Origin: Mesorhizobium sp. M1C.F.Ca.ET.210.01.1.1
Lineage (GTDB): Bacteria; Pseudomonadota; Alphaproteobacteria; Rhizobiales; Rhizobiaceae
Direction of reading: 5' to 3'
Assembly: GCF_004791585.1 (NCBI RefSeq)
Contig: NZ_SRUU01000002.1
Span: 124,001-188,000 of the forward strand
DNA: 64,000 bases
A model generated the notes under the pieces. That model saw only the letters and a list, made by a program, of their open reading frames with translations. It was not told where the DNA came from and made no database searches. Positions 46,196-57,298 of this stretch are shown here, in pieces (positions within the stretch are counted from its first letter, which is position 1; each line of letters opens with the position of its first letter). The position numbers and the translations under genes were made by a program.

Positions 46196-48072
46196 TGGGG
46201 CGGCACGGGTTGCTCCCTCGTCGGGACTTCCTGGCGCTCGGCGCCGCAACGGCGGCCTCGGCGCTGCTTCCCGGCAAGGTCTTTGCCGCCATTCCGACCG
46301 AGGTGAAGATGCACGGCCTGTCGGCTTTCGGGGATTTGAAATACAAGGCGGATTTCGCGCATTTCGACTATGTCAATCCGGACGCGCCGCAAGGCGGAAC
46401 GTTCAACTTCCTGCCGTTCAACTGGAGCACGAACCAGACCCCGCTGACCTTCAGCACGCTGAATTCATTCGTCCCGAAGGGAGATGCGCCGCAGCGCATG
46501 GAAATGTGCTTCGATGCGCTGATGGTCAGGGCGCTCGACGAGCCCGACGCCGTCTACGGGCTGATCGCCGAAAATGTGATGATTTCCGACGACCGCAACA
46601 GCTTCACCTTTTCGCTGCGCCCGCAGGCCCGCTTCCATGACGGCACGCCGCTGACAGCCGACGATGCCGCTTTCACCTTCAAGCTGCTGAAGGACAAGGG
46701 GCACCCGGACTATTCGCTGTCGCTGACGCATCTGGTGGATGCGGTGGCGGTGGACGCCCACACGCTCGAGCTCAAATTCTCCGGCAAGCAGTCGGCCCGC
46801 ACCATTCTCAATGTCGTCGGATTCCCGATCCTGTCGAAAGCCTTCTATACTGCCAATCCCTTCGATTCATCGCAAATGAACCCTCCATTGGGTTCAAGCG
46901 CCTACAAGGTCGGCCGCTGGTCGGCCGGCGCATGGATCGAATACGAGCGGGTGGCCGACTATTGGGGCAACGATCTTCCGGTCAATCGCGGGCAGAACAA
47001 TTTCCAGCGCATTCGCGTCGAGTTCTACCAGAACCGCAATGCCGCGTTCGAAGCGTTCAAGAAGGGTGAGATCCTCTACAAGGAGGAATCCGTTTCGCGC
47101 GTCTGGGCGACTGGCTACGATTTTCCCGCCGTCACGGCCGGCAAGGTGGTCAAGCACGAATTCCCGGCCGAGAAATTGCCGTCGATGCAAGCCACTGCCG
47201 TCAACCAGCGCCGCGAACAGTTCCGCGACCCGCGCGTGCGGCAGGCGATCGGGCTTTGCTTCGACTTCGAATGGACGCGTCGCAATTTCTTCTACGGCTC
47301 CTATGAGCGCTCGCAATCCTGCTTCGAAAAGTCGGACTTTCGCGCCGAAGGCATGCCGTCGCCGCAGGAATTGGCCCTGTTGGAACCGCTGCGGGACCAG
47401 ATCCCACCCGAGACTTTCGGCGAAGCCGTGACCCAGGCCGTGTCGAACGGCTCTGGGCGCGACCGCCAGTTGCTGGGCAAGGCGGTCAAGCTTCTCGCCG
47501 AGGCCGGTTGGAAGCGATCCGGCGATTTCGCCGTCAACGACAAGGGCGGACGCCTATCGGCGGAGATCCTCGTCGACGACGAAGCGTTCTTGCAGATTTA
47601 CTCGCCCTGGGTCGAAAATATGAAGGCAGTCGGCATCGACGCCTCCATCCGGCTGGTCGATGCCGCGCAGTATCAATTGCGCCAGAGCACATTCGACTAC
47701 GACCTCATTTCGGCGGCTTTCTCCCTCAGCGCGACGCCGACCCGCGACGACCTCGAAATCTTCTTCCATTCACGAAGCGCCTCCGTTTCAGGCTCGCGCA
47801 ACCTGCCGGGCACAGCGAGCCCCGCGATCGACGCGCTGGTCGATGCCGTCGGCGCCGCCAACGATCGCGAGAGCCTGACAATCGCCATGCGGGCGCTCGA
47901 CCGGGTCTTGCGCGCTCGGCGCGATTGGATTCCAAGTTGGTATCTGGCGAATCACCGAAGCGCCTATTGGGATATGTTCGGCTTTCCCGAGCAGAAACCT
48001 GATTTCGGCTTTCCGGTCGAGGCGCTGTGGTGGGTCGACAAGGGCAAGGCGGCAAAAATTGGCAAAGCCTGA
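46195..48072 (+). CDS. Yej-type ABC transporter substrate-binding protein (second; Tat signal)
   Basis: A second 625-residue solute-binding protein. The start at 46195 overlaps the first gene's stop. The signal LLPRRDFLALGAATAASALL carries a twin-arginine motif, so it may be exported folded, unlike the first copy. The mature part has the same organisation (LRPQARFHDGTPLTADDAAF; VWATGYDFPAVTAGKVVK). It is a diverged paralogue of the first. Both sit upstream of a single YejB-YejE-YejF set. Substrate is unknown. Confidence 0.93.
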   Translation: MGRHGLLPRRDFLALGAATAASALLPGKVFAAIPTEVKMHGLSAFGDLKYKADFAHFDYVNPDAPQGGTFNFLPFNWSTNQTPLTFSTLNSFVPKGDAPQRMEMCFDALMVRALDEPDAVYGLIAENVMISDDRNSFTFSLRPQARFHDGTPLTADDAAFTFKLLKDKGHPDYSLSLTHLVDAVAVDAHTLELKFSGKQSARTILNVVGFPILSKAFYTANPFDSSQMNPPLGSSAYKVGRWSAGAWIEYERVADYWGNDLPVNRGQNNFQRIRVEFYQNRNAAFEAFKKGEILYKEESVSRVWATGYDFPAVTAGKVVKHEFPAEKLPSMQATAVNQRREQFRDPRVRQAIGLCFDFEWTRRNFFYGSYERSQSCFEKSDFRAEGMPSPQELALLEPLRDQIPPETFGEAVTQAVSNGSGRDRQLLGKAVKLLAEAGWKRSGDFAVNDKGGRLSAEILVDDEAFLQIYSPWVENMKAVGIDASIRLVDAAQYQLRQSTFDYDLISAAFSLSATPTRDDLEIFFHSRSASVSGSRNLPGTASPAIDALVDAVGAANDRESLTIAMRALDRVLRARRDWIPSWYLANHRSAYWDMFGFPEQKPDFGFPVEALWWVDKGKAAKIGKA

Positions 48073-48102
48073 CATTCCCCTTCATGCAGGGCCGGCTGCC
48101 TG

Positions 48103-49203
48103 ATGGGCGCTTATATCCTGCGCCGCATCCTTCTGATGATCCCGACGCTGTTCGGCATCATGGCGATCTCCTTCGCGGTCATCCAGTTCGCGCCGGGCGG
48201 CCCGGTCGAGCAGGTCATCGCCAGGCTGACCAACCAGGGCGGCACCGACCGCCTCGGCGGCGGCGGTGGAGACGCCGGCACCAACACCACCAATTTCGAT
48301 GTCGCCGGCGATGTCAGCTCGAAATACCGCGGCGCGCAGGGGCTGGATCCCGAATTCATCAAGAAGCTGGAAAAGCAGTTCGGCTTTGACAAGCCGCCGC
48401 TCGAGCGCTTCGGCATGATGTTGTGGAACTATAGCCGCTTCGATTTCGGCGACAGCTATTTCCGCGACATCTCGGTGCTCGACCTGATCCTGGAAAAGAT
48501 GCCGGTGTCGATCTCGATCGGGCTGTGGATCACGCTGTTGTCCTACCTGATCTCGATCCCGCTCGGCATCCGCAAGGCGGTGCAGGACGGCTCGACCTTC
48601 GACGTCTGGACCAGCGGCGTGGTGATCGTCGGCTACGCCATTCCCGGCTTCCTGTTCGGCATCCTTTTGATGGTGCTGTTTGCCGGCGGCTCGTTCTGGG
48701 ACTGGTTTCCGCTGCGTGGCATCGTTTCCGACAATTGGGACCAGTTGTCCTGGCCGGACAAGATCATCGACTATTTCTGGCACATGACGCTGCCGCTCAC
48801 CGCACTTGTGCTGTCGGCCTTCGCCACGACAACGCTGCTCACCAAGAACTCCTTCCTCGAGGAGATCCGCAAGCAGTATGTGGTGACGGCGCGGGCCAAG
48901 GGCCTGTCGGAGCGCAAGGTGCTCTACGGCCATGTCTTCCGCAACGCCATGCTGATCGTCATCGCCGGCTTTCCCGGCGCCTTCATCTCGGCCTTCTTCA
49001 CCGGCTCGCTGCTGATCGAGAACATCTTCTCGCTCGACGGCCTCGGCCTGCTCGGCTTCAAGTCGGTAATCGACCGCGACTATCCGGTGGTGTTCGCCAA
49101 TCTCTACATCTTCTCGCTGCTCGGCCTGTTCGTCGGCCTGCTGTCGGATCTGATCTACACCTGGGTCGATCCGCGCATCGATTTCGAGCGGAGAGACATC
49201 TGA
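48103..49203 (+). CDS. yejB: Yej-type ABC transporter permease B
   Basis: An inner-membrane permease of 366 residues with the start [20 protein letters not shown] and the family-typical long loop with Gly/Asp-rich residues (about 45-70). The cytoplasmic EAA region is [20 protein letters not shown]. The C-terminus FERRDI overlaps the next gene by TGATG. It forms the channel with YejE. Confidence 0.95.
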   Translation: MGAYILRRILLMIPTLFGIMAISFAVIQFAPGGPVEQVIARLTNQGGTDRLGGGGGDAGTNTTNFDVAGDVSSKYRGAQGLDPEFIKKLEKQFGFDKPPLERFGMMLWNYSRFDFGDSYFRDISVLDLILEKMPVSISIGLWITLLSYLISIPLGIRKAVQDGSTFDVWTSGVVIVGYAIPGFLFGILLMVLFAGGSFWDWFPLRGIVSDNWDQLSWPDKIIDYFWHMTLPLTALVLSAFATTTLLTKNSFLEEIRKQYVVTARAKGLSERKVLYGHVFRNAMLIVIAGFPGAFISAFFTGSLLIENIFSLDGLGLLGFKSVIDRDYPVVFANLYIFSLLGLFVGLLSDLIYTWVDPRIDFERRDI

Positions 49204-50338
49204 TGGCGCAAGCTGCCGCCGAGACGACAGCGAGCCGGCCGGCCCGGCCATGGCTCTCGCCGCTCAACCAGCGGCGGCTGCAGAACTTCAAGGCGAACCG
49301 GCGCGGCTACTGGTCGCTGTGGATCTTCCTCCTGCTCTTCGTGTTGTCGCTGTTTTCCGAGCTGATCGCCAACGACAAGCCGATCATCGCCTCCTACAAG
49401 GGCGAGATCCTGTTCCCGGTGCTGGTGGCCTATCCGGAAGAGAAGTTCGGCGGCTTCTATGCCGTCACCGACTATCGCGATCCGGTGATCCAGGACGAGA
49501 TCAATGCCAATGGCTGGATGATCTGGCCGCCGGTGCGCTATTCCTACCAGACCGTCAACAACGCCATTCCGGAAGCAGCACCCGCCAAGCCGTCCTGGCT
49601 CTACGACAAGAAGGCGCGCTGCAACCAGTATCCGCAAGGCGAGGCCGATCCCAACTGCATCGTCGGCAACTGGAACTGGCTTGGCACCGACGACCAGGCG
49701 CGCGACGTGCTGGCGCGCGTGCTCTACGGTTTCCGCATCTCGGTGCTGTTCGGATTGATCCTGACGCTCGGCTCCTCGCTGATCGGCGTCGCGGCGGGTG
49801 CCGTGCAAGGCTATTTCGGCGGCTGGACCGACCTTCTGTTCCAGCGCTTCATCGAGATCTGGTCGGCGATCCCGGTGCTCTATCTGCTGCTGATCGTCTC
49901 GGCGATCCTGCCGCCCGGCTTCTTTATCCTGCTCGGCCTGATGCTGTTGTTCTCCTGGGTGGCGCTGGTCGGCGTCGTGCGCGCCGAGTTCCTGCGCGCG
50001 CGCAACTTCGAATATGTCAACGCGGCACGCGCGCTCGGCGTGCCCAACCTGACCATCATGTTCCGCCACCTGCTGCCCAACGCCATGGTAGCGACGCTGA
50101 CCTTCCTGCCCTTCCTGCTCTCAGGCTCGATCTCGACGCTGACCTCGCTCGACTATCTCGGCTTCGGCCTGCCGCCCGGCTCGGCCTCGCTCGGCGAGCT
50201 GCTGAAGCAGGCGCAGCGCAATCTCAACGCGCCCTGGCTAGGCATTTCCGGCTTCATCGTGATCTCGCTGATGCTGTCGCTGCTGGTTTTCATCGGCGAG
50301 GCGACGCGCGACGCCTTCGATCCGCGCAAGACGTTCAA

Positions 50339-50342
<4 letters not shown>
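49203..50342 (+). CDS. yejE: Yej-type ABC transporter permease E
   Basis: An inner-membrane permease of 379 residues. It has the YejE-type periplasmic insertion (ILFPVLVAYPEEKFGGFYAV, residues 65-150), then GTDDQARDVLARVLYGFRIS. The EAA loop is seen as YVNAARALGVPNLTIMFRHL. The start ATG overlaps the yejB stop, and the stop overlaps the yejF start by four bases. Confidence 0.95.
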
Positions 50343-51967
<1,625 letters not shown>

Positions 51968-52005
51968 GCTCGCCGGGGCTTCAATAACTGGAAAGAAATC
52001 CGCGA

Positions 52006-52947
52006 ATGGAAAAAGGCAAAATCCTGCTTGCCCTCACCGGCTTTCACCCGCAGCGCTGGCGCGAACTGCTTTCGGCCGAGCGCGAGGTGGTGCTGGAGCC
52101 GGACGGCCCCGGCGATCCCTCGATCTCCTATGCGGTGGTGTGGAAGCAGAAGCCCAACCTCTTGTCGTCGCTGCCCAACCTGCGCGCCATCTTCTCGATT
52201 GGCGCCGGCGTGGACCACATCTTCGCCGACCCAGGTCTGCCCGACGTGCCGATTGTCAGGGTCGTCGCCGACAACCTCACCCAACACATGACCGAATATG
52301 TCGTCTGGCGGGTGCTCGACCACCATCGCCAGAGCAGGCACTACCGCGCGCAACAGCAGAAGAAGATTTGGCGCGAGCTGCCGCAGCGACCGGCGGAAGA
52401 CATCTCTGTCGGCATCATGGGTCTCGGCAATCTCGGCCGCGCCGCTGCCTCGGTGCTTTTGTCACTCGGTTTCGCGGTGAATGGCTGGTCGCGTACCGAG
52501 CGGCCGATGAAGGGCGTTTCGAGCTATTCGGGAGAGAACGGCCTGGTCCCCTTCCTCAACGCCACCGACATCCTGGTGGTGCTGCTGCCGCTCACCCCCA
52601 ACACGCAAGGCATCATCAATTACGGCGTGCTGAAGGAATTGCGCAGGCGCAACGGCCTCGGCGGCGCTGTGCTGATCAATGCCGGGCGCGGGCGTTTGCA
52701 GAAGGATGCCGACATCCTGCGCGCGCTGAATGACGGCACGCTGAAGGAAGCGAGCCTCGACGTGTTCGAGGTCGAGCCACTGCCGAAGACGAGCCCGCTG
52801 TGGAGCCATCCGAAAGTGTTCGTCACGCCGCACGCGGCGGCGACCTCGGACCCCACGCACCTGGTGCCGATCATGCTCAAGCAGATGGCGGCCTTCGAGC
52901 GCGGCGAAAAGCTGGAAAACCTGGTGGACCGCGAAGCGGGCTATTGA
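52006..52947 (+). CDS. ghrA: Glyoxylate/hydroxypyruvate reductase (GhrA-like 2-hydroxyacid dehydrogenase)
   Basis: A 313-residue D-2-hydroxyacid dehydrogenase that reduces glyoxylate or hydroxypyruvate using NADPH. The NAD(P)-binding motif is VGIMGLGNLGRAAASVLLSL, catalytic Arg is in LINAGRGRLQKDADILRAL, Glu in FEVEPLPKTSPLWSH and His in SHPKVFVTPHAAATS. The length is normal. It follows yejF by 38 bp with no terminator seen, and its end overlaps the end of the convergent lipoprotein gene by 7 bp. Confidence 0.92.
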   Translation: MEKGKILLALTGFHPQRWRELLSAEREVVLEPDGPGDPSISYAVVWKQKPNLLSSLPNLRAIFSIGAGVDHIFADPGLPDVPIVRVVADNLTQHMTEYVVWRVLDHHRQSRHYRAQQQKKIWRELPQRPAEDISVGIMGLGNLGRAAASVLLSLGFAVNGWSRTERPMKGVSSYSGENGLVPFLNATDILVVLLPLTPNTQGIINYGVLKELRRRNGLGGAVLINAGRGRLQKDADILRALNDGTLKEASLDVFEVEPLPKTSPLWSHPKVFVTPHAAATSDPTHLVPIMLKQMAAFERGEKLENLVDREAGY

Positions 52948-53327
52948 GGCGGAGAAGAAGGCTTCGAGCCGGGCAGTTCGAACTTGTCCTTCTTCTTCGG
53001 CTTGCCGCAGTCGCGGCGGTCGATCGAGCGGCTCATGGCGTCGATCTCGCCGCTCGCCTTGTCGGTGTCGCGCTGCGCCTTGGAGCGCATGTCCGGCATG
53101 AACGGACCGAAGCCCATGGCCGGGTTGGAGAAAGTCGGCTTGGCGGTGATCGGCAGGTTGTTTTGCTGCGCCACGTGATTGCGCTGCGCCAGCAGTTGAT
53201 CGCAGGGCACACTGTCATATTGCAGCGAGGACTGGACGTTCTCATCCTGGCGTTCGGCCATCGAGGTGCCGCCGACGCAACCAGCCGTCATCAGGCAAGA
53301 TGCCAACACCACCATGTTCCAGCGCAT
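52941..53327 (-). CDS. Small hypothetical lipoprotein
   Basis: A 128-residue protein with start MRWNMVVLASCLMTAGCVGG; the lipobox TAGC indicates an outer- or inner-membrane lipoprotein. The mature part is polar, with SLQYDSVPCDQLLAQRNHVA and a basic tail (RRDCGKPKKKDKFELPGS). The start at 53327 is the only one that puts the signal at the N-terminus. The function is unknown. It is convergent with ghrA. Confidence 0.8.
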   Translation of the reverse strand: MRWNMVVLASCLMTAGCVGGTSMAERQDENVQSSLQYDSVPCDQLLAQRNHVAQQNNLPITAKPTFSNPAMGFGPFMPDMRSKAQRDTDKASGEIDAMSRSIDRRDCGKPKKKDKFELPGSKPSSPPQ

Positions 53328-53367
53328 GGTATCCCTCCGTGCGGTATCCGCCCCACCCTTCATTTCC

Positions 53368-53413
53368 GCAATTCCGGACGGAAAACCGTTCCACACTTTT
53401 CCTGGAATTGCTC
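53368..53413. repeat. Rhizobial palindromic repeat (half element)
   Basis: A 46-bp unit with ends GCAATTCC and GGAATTGC and the inner sequence GGACGGAAAACCG followed by CACACTTTTCC. The same unit recurs at 57247-57292 with 3 differences. From memory, it is a very common dispersed repeat of Mesorhizobium and other rhizobia. It sits between the lipoprotein and methyltransferase genes. Confidence 0.85.
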
Positions 53414-53481
53414 CGCACAACCTCGTCACGCGATTCGGGCTTTTTCGCAGCAGAGGATTCAACACGAACATCGGCGATCCT

Positions 53482-54399
53482 TCACGCCACATGGCGCCTC
53501 CCGGCCACAATAGCCAACCCACCTACCGGCTCGTCGCGATCATGCCTGATGGTCGTGCTCTCCAGCGACAGCACGGAAAAACCGCTGGAGGCGAGAACGC
53601 GCCGCACGTAGGCTTCGGAGTGCGCGTAGCGCCGCGACGGCAGCAGGGCAAAGTCATCGCTGTCGGCAAGTGTCTCGACCGAGAACGCAAACATGCCGTC
53701 ATCGGTGAGGGCGTCGGCAATCGCCCCGACGATGCGCTCCAGCGCGCCGACATAGATGAACACGTCGGCCGCGACCACAAGGTCGGCTTTCACGCCGGCA
53801 TGGGAAAAATGCTGAAGGTCCGCCTTCGAAAGCCGGTCGTAGATGCCCTTGGCGCGCGCCTTCCTCAACATGCCGGCCGAGATGTCGCAGCCTTCCAGCC
53901 GATCCACGATCGGGCGCAGCCTTTCACCCATCAGGCCGGTGCCGCAGCCGAGGTCGATGGCGAGCCGAAAGCGATCCGGCCTTGCCGCGCGAACTGCCCG
54001 GTCGAGAAAGTCGGGCATCCGGTAGCCAAGCTTCTCGACCAGCGCCGCCTCGAAACCGTCGGCATAGTGGTCGAACAGGGTCTCGACGAAAGCGCTGGGC
54101 GGAGCCGCCGCCGTCGGCGCATGGCCGATCAATTGCAGCTTGAGCGCGGCGCCCAGCCGATCCGCCGGATCGAGCCTCAACGCCATCGTCCAGGCCTGGG
54201 CGGACTGGTCGAGAAAGCCGGCCGCCTCTTGCATTTCACCGAGGCGAAACCAGCCCGCCGCCCATTGCGGCGCCAGTTCCAAGGCGCCGAGCAAAAGCTC
54301 CGCAGCCTGCGCCGGCTCGCGGGAGGCGAACAGCATCTCGGCGAAGTCGGCGCGACGATCGGCGGTCAAGTCGCCGGACGAGGCCTGAAGCGGCTTCAT
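53482..54399 (-). CDS. Class I SAM-dependent methyltransferase with N-terminal TPR-like region
   Basis: A 305-residue protein. The N-terminal 90 residues (AELLLGALELAPQWAAGWFR; AWTMALRLDPADRLGAALK) form two TPR-like helices. The methyltransferase domain has motif I LAIDLGCGTGLMGERLRP, then EGCDISAGMLRKARAKG and DLVVAADVFIYVGALERIVG. The substrate is unknown; the family pattern resembles methyltransferases with tetratricopeptide heads in alphaproteobacteria. It is divergent from the exonuclease gene. Confidence 0.88.
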   Translation of the reverse strand: MKPLQASSGDLTADRRADFAEMLFASREPAQAAELLLGALELAPQWAAGWFRLGEMQEAAGFLDQSAQAWTMALRLDPADRLGAALKLQLIGHAPTAAAPPSAFVETLFDHYADGFEAALVEKLGYRMPDFLDRAVRAARPDRFRLAIDLGCGTGLMGERLRPIVDRLEGCDISAGMLRKARAKGIYDRLSKADLQHFSHAGVKADLVVAADVFIYVGALERIVGAIADALTDDGMFAFSVETLADSDDFALLPSRRYAHSEAYVRRVLASSGFSVLSLESTTIRHDRDEPVGGLAIVAGRRHVA

Positions 54400-54505
54400 G
54401 GTTCAAGGATCCCGCCGGCGATCGAGCCGGCGGCAGCGTGTAGGATGAGTCAGCAGTCTTTTGCAACAGGCTTCCCGCGGCGAATTTAGCCATTATCTTC
54501 ACGAC

Positions 54506-55516
54506 ATGCGCGCCAGCGACCTGCTCAAGTCCCGCCCGGAAGGACTATTCTGCCCGCCCGGCGATTTCTTCATCGACCCGGTGCGGCCGGTTGGCCGGGC
54601 GCTCATCACGCACGGCCATTCCGACCATGCGCGCTCCGGCCACCGCTCGGTGCTTGCGACGCGTCAGACGCTCGACATCATGGGGCTGCGTTACGGCGAG
54701 GATTTTGCCGGCACCACGCAGGCCGCCGTTCTCGGCGAGACGATCGATATCAACGGCGTCTCCGTCACCTTCCATCCAGCCGGGCATGTGCTTGGCTCGG
54801 CTCAGATCGCGGTCGAGCACCAGGGCATGCGCATCGTCGCCTCCGGCGACTACAAGCGCCAGAAGGACGCCACCTGCCAGCCCTTCGAGCCGGTGCCCTG
54901 CGATGTCTTCATCACCGAGGCGACCTTCGGACTGCCGGTGTTCCGGCATCCGCCGGACAGCGCGGAGATCGGCCGGCTGCTCAAGTCGGCGGCGCAATTT
55001 CCCGAGCGCTCGCATCTGGTCGGCGCCTATGCGCTCGGCAAGGCGCAGCGCGTGATGCGACTTCTTCGCGATGCCGGCTATGACCGGCCGGTCTATATCC
55101 ACGGCGCGCTGGCCAAGCTCAGCGAATACTACCAGAGCCAGGGCATCGATCTGGGTGCCTTGCAACCGGCGACGGTCGAGAGCGGCAGCAAGGCCGATTT
55201 CGCCGGGGCCATCGTCGTCGGCCCGCCGGCCGCCTTCGCCGACCGCTGGGCGCGGCGCTTCGCCGATCCGATCTCCTGCTTCGCCTCGGGCTGGATGCGC
55301 ATCCGCCAGCGCGCCAAGCAAGGCGGCGTCGAGCTGCCGCTGATCATCTCCGACCATGGCGACTGGGACGAACTGACCGAAACAATCAAGGAAACGGGCG
55401 CCGGGGAGGTCTGGGTGACGCATGGCCGCGAGGAAGCGCTGGTGCGCTGGTGCGAGCTTGAGGGCATTGCTGCAAGGCCGCTGCATCTGGTGGGCTACGA
55501 GGACGAGGGCGACTAA
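54506..55516 (+). CDS. Ligase-associated DNA exonuclease (metallo-beta-lactamase fold)
   Basis: A 336-residue protein with the MBL motif HxHxDH in ALITHGHSDHARSGHRSVLA. VTFHPAGHVLGSAQIAVEHQ and the beta-CASP-like segments (IVASGDYKRQKDATCQPFEP; DVFITEATFGLPVFRHPP) follow. This is the mRNA-3'-end-processing-like exonuclease usually paired with an ATP-dependent DNA ligase. The start at 54506 gives MRASDLLKSRPEGLFCPPG; an earlier ATG at 54461 is less likely. The ligase follows in the same direction. Confidence 0.92.
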   Translation: MRASDLLKSRPEGLFCPPGDFFIDPVRPVGRALITHGHSDHARSGHRSVLATRQTLDIMGLRYGEDFAGTTQAAVLGETIDINGVSVTFHPAGHVLGSAQIAVEHQGMRIVASGDYKRQKDATCQPFEPVPCDVFITEATFGLPVFRHPPDSAEIGRLLKSAAQFPERSHLVGAYALGKAQRVMRLLRDAGYDRPVYIHGALAKLSEYYQSQGIDLGALQPATVESGSKADFAGAIVVGPPAAFADRWARRFADPISCFASGWMRIRQRAKQGGVELPLIISDHGDWDELTETIKETGAGEVWVTHGREEALVRWCELEGIAARPLHLVGYEDEGD

Positions 55517-55592
55517 TGCGCCAGGGTTCGCCAATCGTCACCGCCGCGCTCTACGGTGGCCCCCTTTCCCCGCTGGCCGGGCTCACAACGCC

Positions 55593-57194
55593 ATGAACCG
55601 CTTCGCCGAGCTCCTCGACCGGCTGGTGCTGACGCCGTCGCGCAACAGCAAGCTGACGCTGCTTACCGACTATTTCCGCAGCGTCGAGGACCCGGACCGC
55701 GGGCTGGCGCTGGCGGCGATCACCGGCGACCTGTCGATCGCGGCGGTGAAGCCCGCGATGCTGCGCGCGCTGGTCACCGAGCGGATGGACCCGGTGCTGT
55801 TCGGCTATTCCTACGACTATGTCGGCGACCTTGCCGAGACGGTGTCGCTGGTCTGGCCGCAGCCGGCCGGCCAGATTGCTAACCACGCGCCGACACTGGC
55901 CGAAGTTGTCGGCAAGCTGCAGGCGGCGAGCCGCTCCGACGGGCCGAAAGTGCTGGCGCGGCTGCTCGACAGCGCCAGCATCTCGGCGCGCTTCGCCATC
56001 ATCAAGCTGGTCACCGGGGGGTTGCGCATCGGCGTTTCGGCACGGCTCGCCAAACAGGCGCTGGCCGATCTTGGCCAAGTCGACGTCGCCGAGATCGAGG
56101 AGCTCTGGCACGGCCTGACGCCGCCTTACAGCGAGCTGTTCGCGTGGCTCGAGGGCCGCGCGGAAAAGCCCCGAAGCGCCGCGCTCGCGCTGTTCCGACC
56201 CGTCATGCTCTCCAACGCCGTCGACGACGGCGACCTGGAAAAGCTCGATCCGGCCGACTATGCGGCGGAGTGGAAATGGGACGGCATCCGCGTACAAGCT
56301 GTGTGCGAAGGCGGCATCCGCCGGCTCTATTCGCGGACGGGCGACGATGTCGCTGGCGCCTTCCCGGACCTTGCCGCGGCGATGGATTTCGAGGCGGCGC
56401 TCGACGGCGAATTGCTGGTGGGCGATCCGCGCGAGGCGACAGGAACCTTCTCGGACCTGCAGCAGCGGCTGAACCGCAAGAGCGTGTCGCAGAAAATCCA
56501 GCAGCAATATCCAGCCTTCATGCGCTGCTACGACGCCCTGCAGATCAACGGCGAGGATTTGCGCGCGCTGTCTTTCGCCGAGCGCCGGACAAGGCTCGAA
56601 ACCTTCGTCGGCAGCCTCGACCCCAGCCGCTTCGACCTCTCGCCTCTGGTCGAGTATCCGGATTGGGAGGCGCTCGAGCGGCTGCGCCAGGCGCCGCCGC
56701 ATCCGGTCATCGAAGGGGTGATGCTGAAGCGCTGGGATTCGCCCTATCTTGCCGGCCGGCCGAAGGGCCCCTGGTTCAAGTGGAAGCGCGATCCGCATAC
56801 GGTCGACGCGGTGCTGATGTATGCGCAGCGCGGCCATGGCAAGCGCTCGAGCTTCTACTCCGACTACACTTTCGGCGTCTGGGCCGGACCGGAAGGCGCG
56901 GAAGAGCTTGTGCCGGTCGGCAAGGCCTATTTCGGCTTCACCGACGAGGAGCTGCGGCAGATCGACAAATATGTGCGCGACAACACGATCGAACGGTTCG
57001 GGCCGGTGCGCTCGGTCCGCGCCGACCGCAAGAACGGGCTGGTGCTGGAAGTGGCTTTCGAAGGCCTCAACCGCTCGACCCGGCACAAGTCGGGTGTCGC
57101 GATGCGCTTTCCGCGTATCTCGCGGCTGCGCTGGGACAAGCCGGCCGCCGAGGCCGACCGCATCGAGACGCTGCAGGCGCTGTTGGACAGCTGA
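55593..57194 (+). CDS. ATP-dependent DNA ligase
   Basis: A 533-residue ligase of the bacterial repair type that is usually linked to an MBL exonuclease. The N-terminal DNA-binding domain (residues 1-200) precedes the adenylation domain, where the nucleophile is Lys228 in AAEWKWDGIRVQ. Downstream motifs include SRTGDDVAGAFPDL, FEAALDGELLVGD, VIEGVMLKRWDSPYLAGRP-KGPWFKWKRD and the OB-fold part. It is 76 bp after the exonuclease gene. The Lhr-type helicase and PdeM-like gene often found with this pair are not adjacent. Confidence 0.94.
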   Translation: MNRFAELLDRLVLTPSRNSKLTLLTDYFRSVEDPDRGLALAAITGDLSIAAVKPAMLRALVTERMDPVLFGYSYDYVGDLAETVSLVWPQPAGQIANHAPTLAEVVGKLQAASRSDGPKVLARLLDSASISARFAIIKLVTGGLRIGVSARLAKQALADLGQVDVAEIEELWHGLTPPYSELFAWLEGRAEKPRSAALALFRPVMLSNAVDDGDLEKLDPADYAAEWKWDGIRVQAVCEGGIRRLYSRTGDDVAGAFPDLAAAMDFEAALDGELLVGDPREATGTFSDLQQRLNRKSVSQKIQQQYPAFMRCYDALQINGEDLRALSFAERRTRLETFVGSLDPSRFDLSPLVEYPDWEALERLRQAPPHPVIEGVMLKRWDSPYLAGRPKGPWFKWKRDPHTVDAVLMYAQRGHGKRSSFYSDYTFGVWAGPEGAEELVPVGKAYFGFTDEELRQIDKYVRDNTIERFGPVRSVRADRKNGLVLEVAFEGLNRSTRHKSGVAMRFPRISRLRWDKPAAEADRIETLQALLDS

Positions 57195-57292
57195 GCGGTT
57201 CATCGTTTCACCGAAGCGCAGAACCGCTCTAGCTCTCTGTTTTTTAGCAATTCCGGACGGAAAACCGGGTCACACTTTTCCTGGAATTGCTC
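57194..57292. repeat. Rhizobial composite palindromic repeat
   Basis: Two modules lie between the ligase and the next gene. AGCGGTTC (57194-57201) pairs with GAACCGCT (57221-57228) around an inner imperfect stem. After AGCTCTCTGTTTTTTA comes the 46-bp unit GCAATTCC...GGAATTGC (57247-57292), also seen at 53368-53413. The first module starts inside the ligase stop codon. This looks like the full-length version of the dispersed element. Confidence 0.85.
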
Positions 57293-57298
57293 GAAATC

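Noticed and set aside
55551..57203. A 550-codon minus-strand frame opposite the DNA ligase
   Set aside because: The ligase has KWDG and further adenylation motifs; this frame is a codon-bias shadow.
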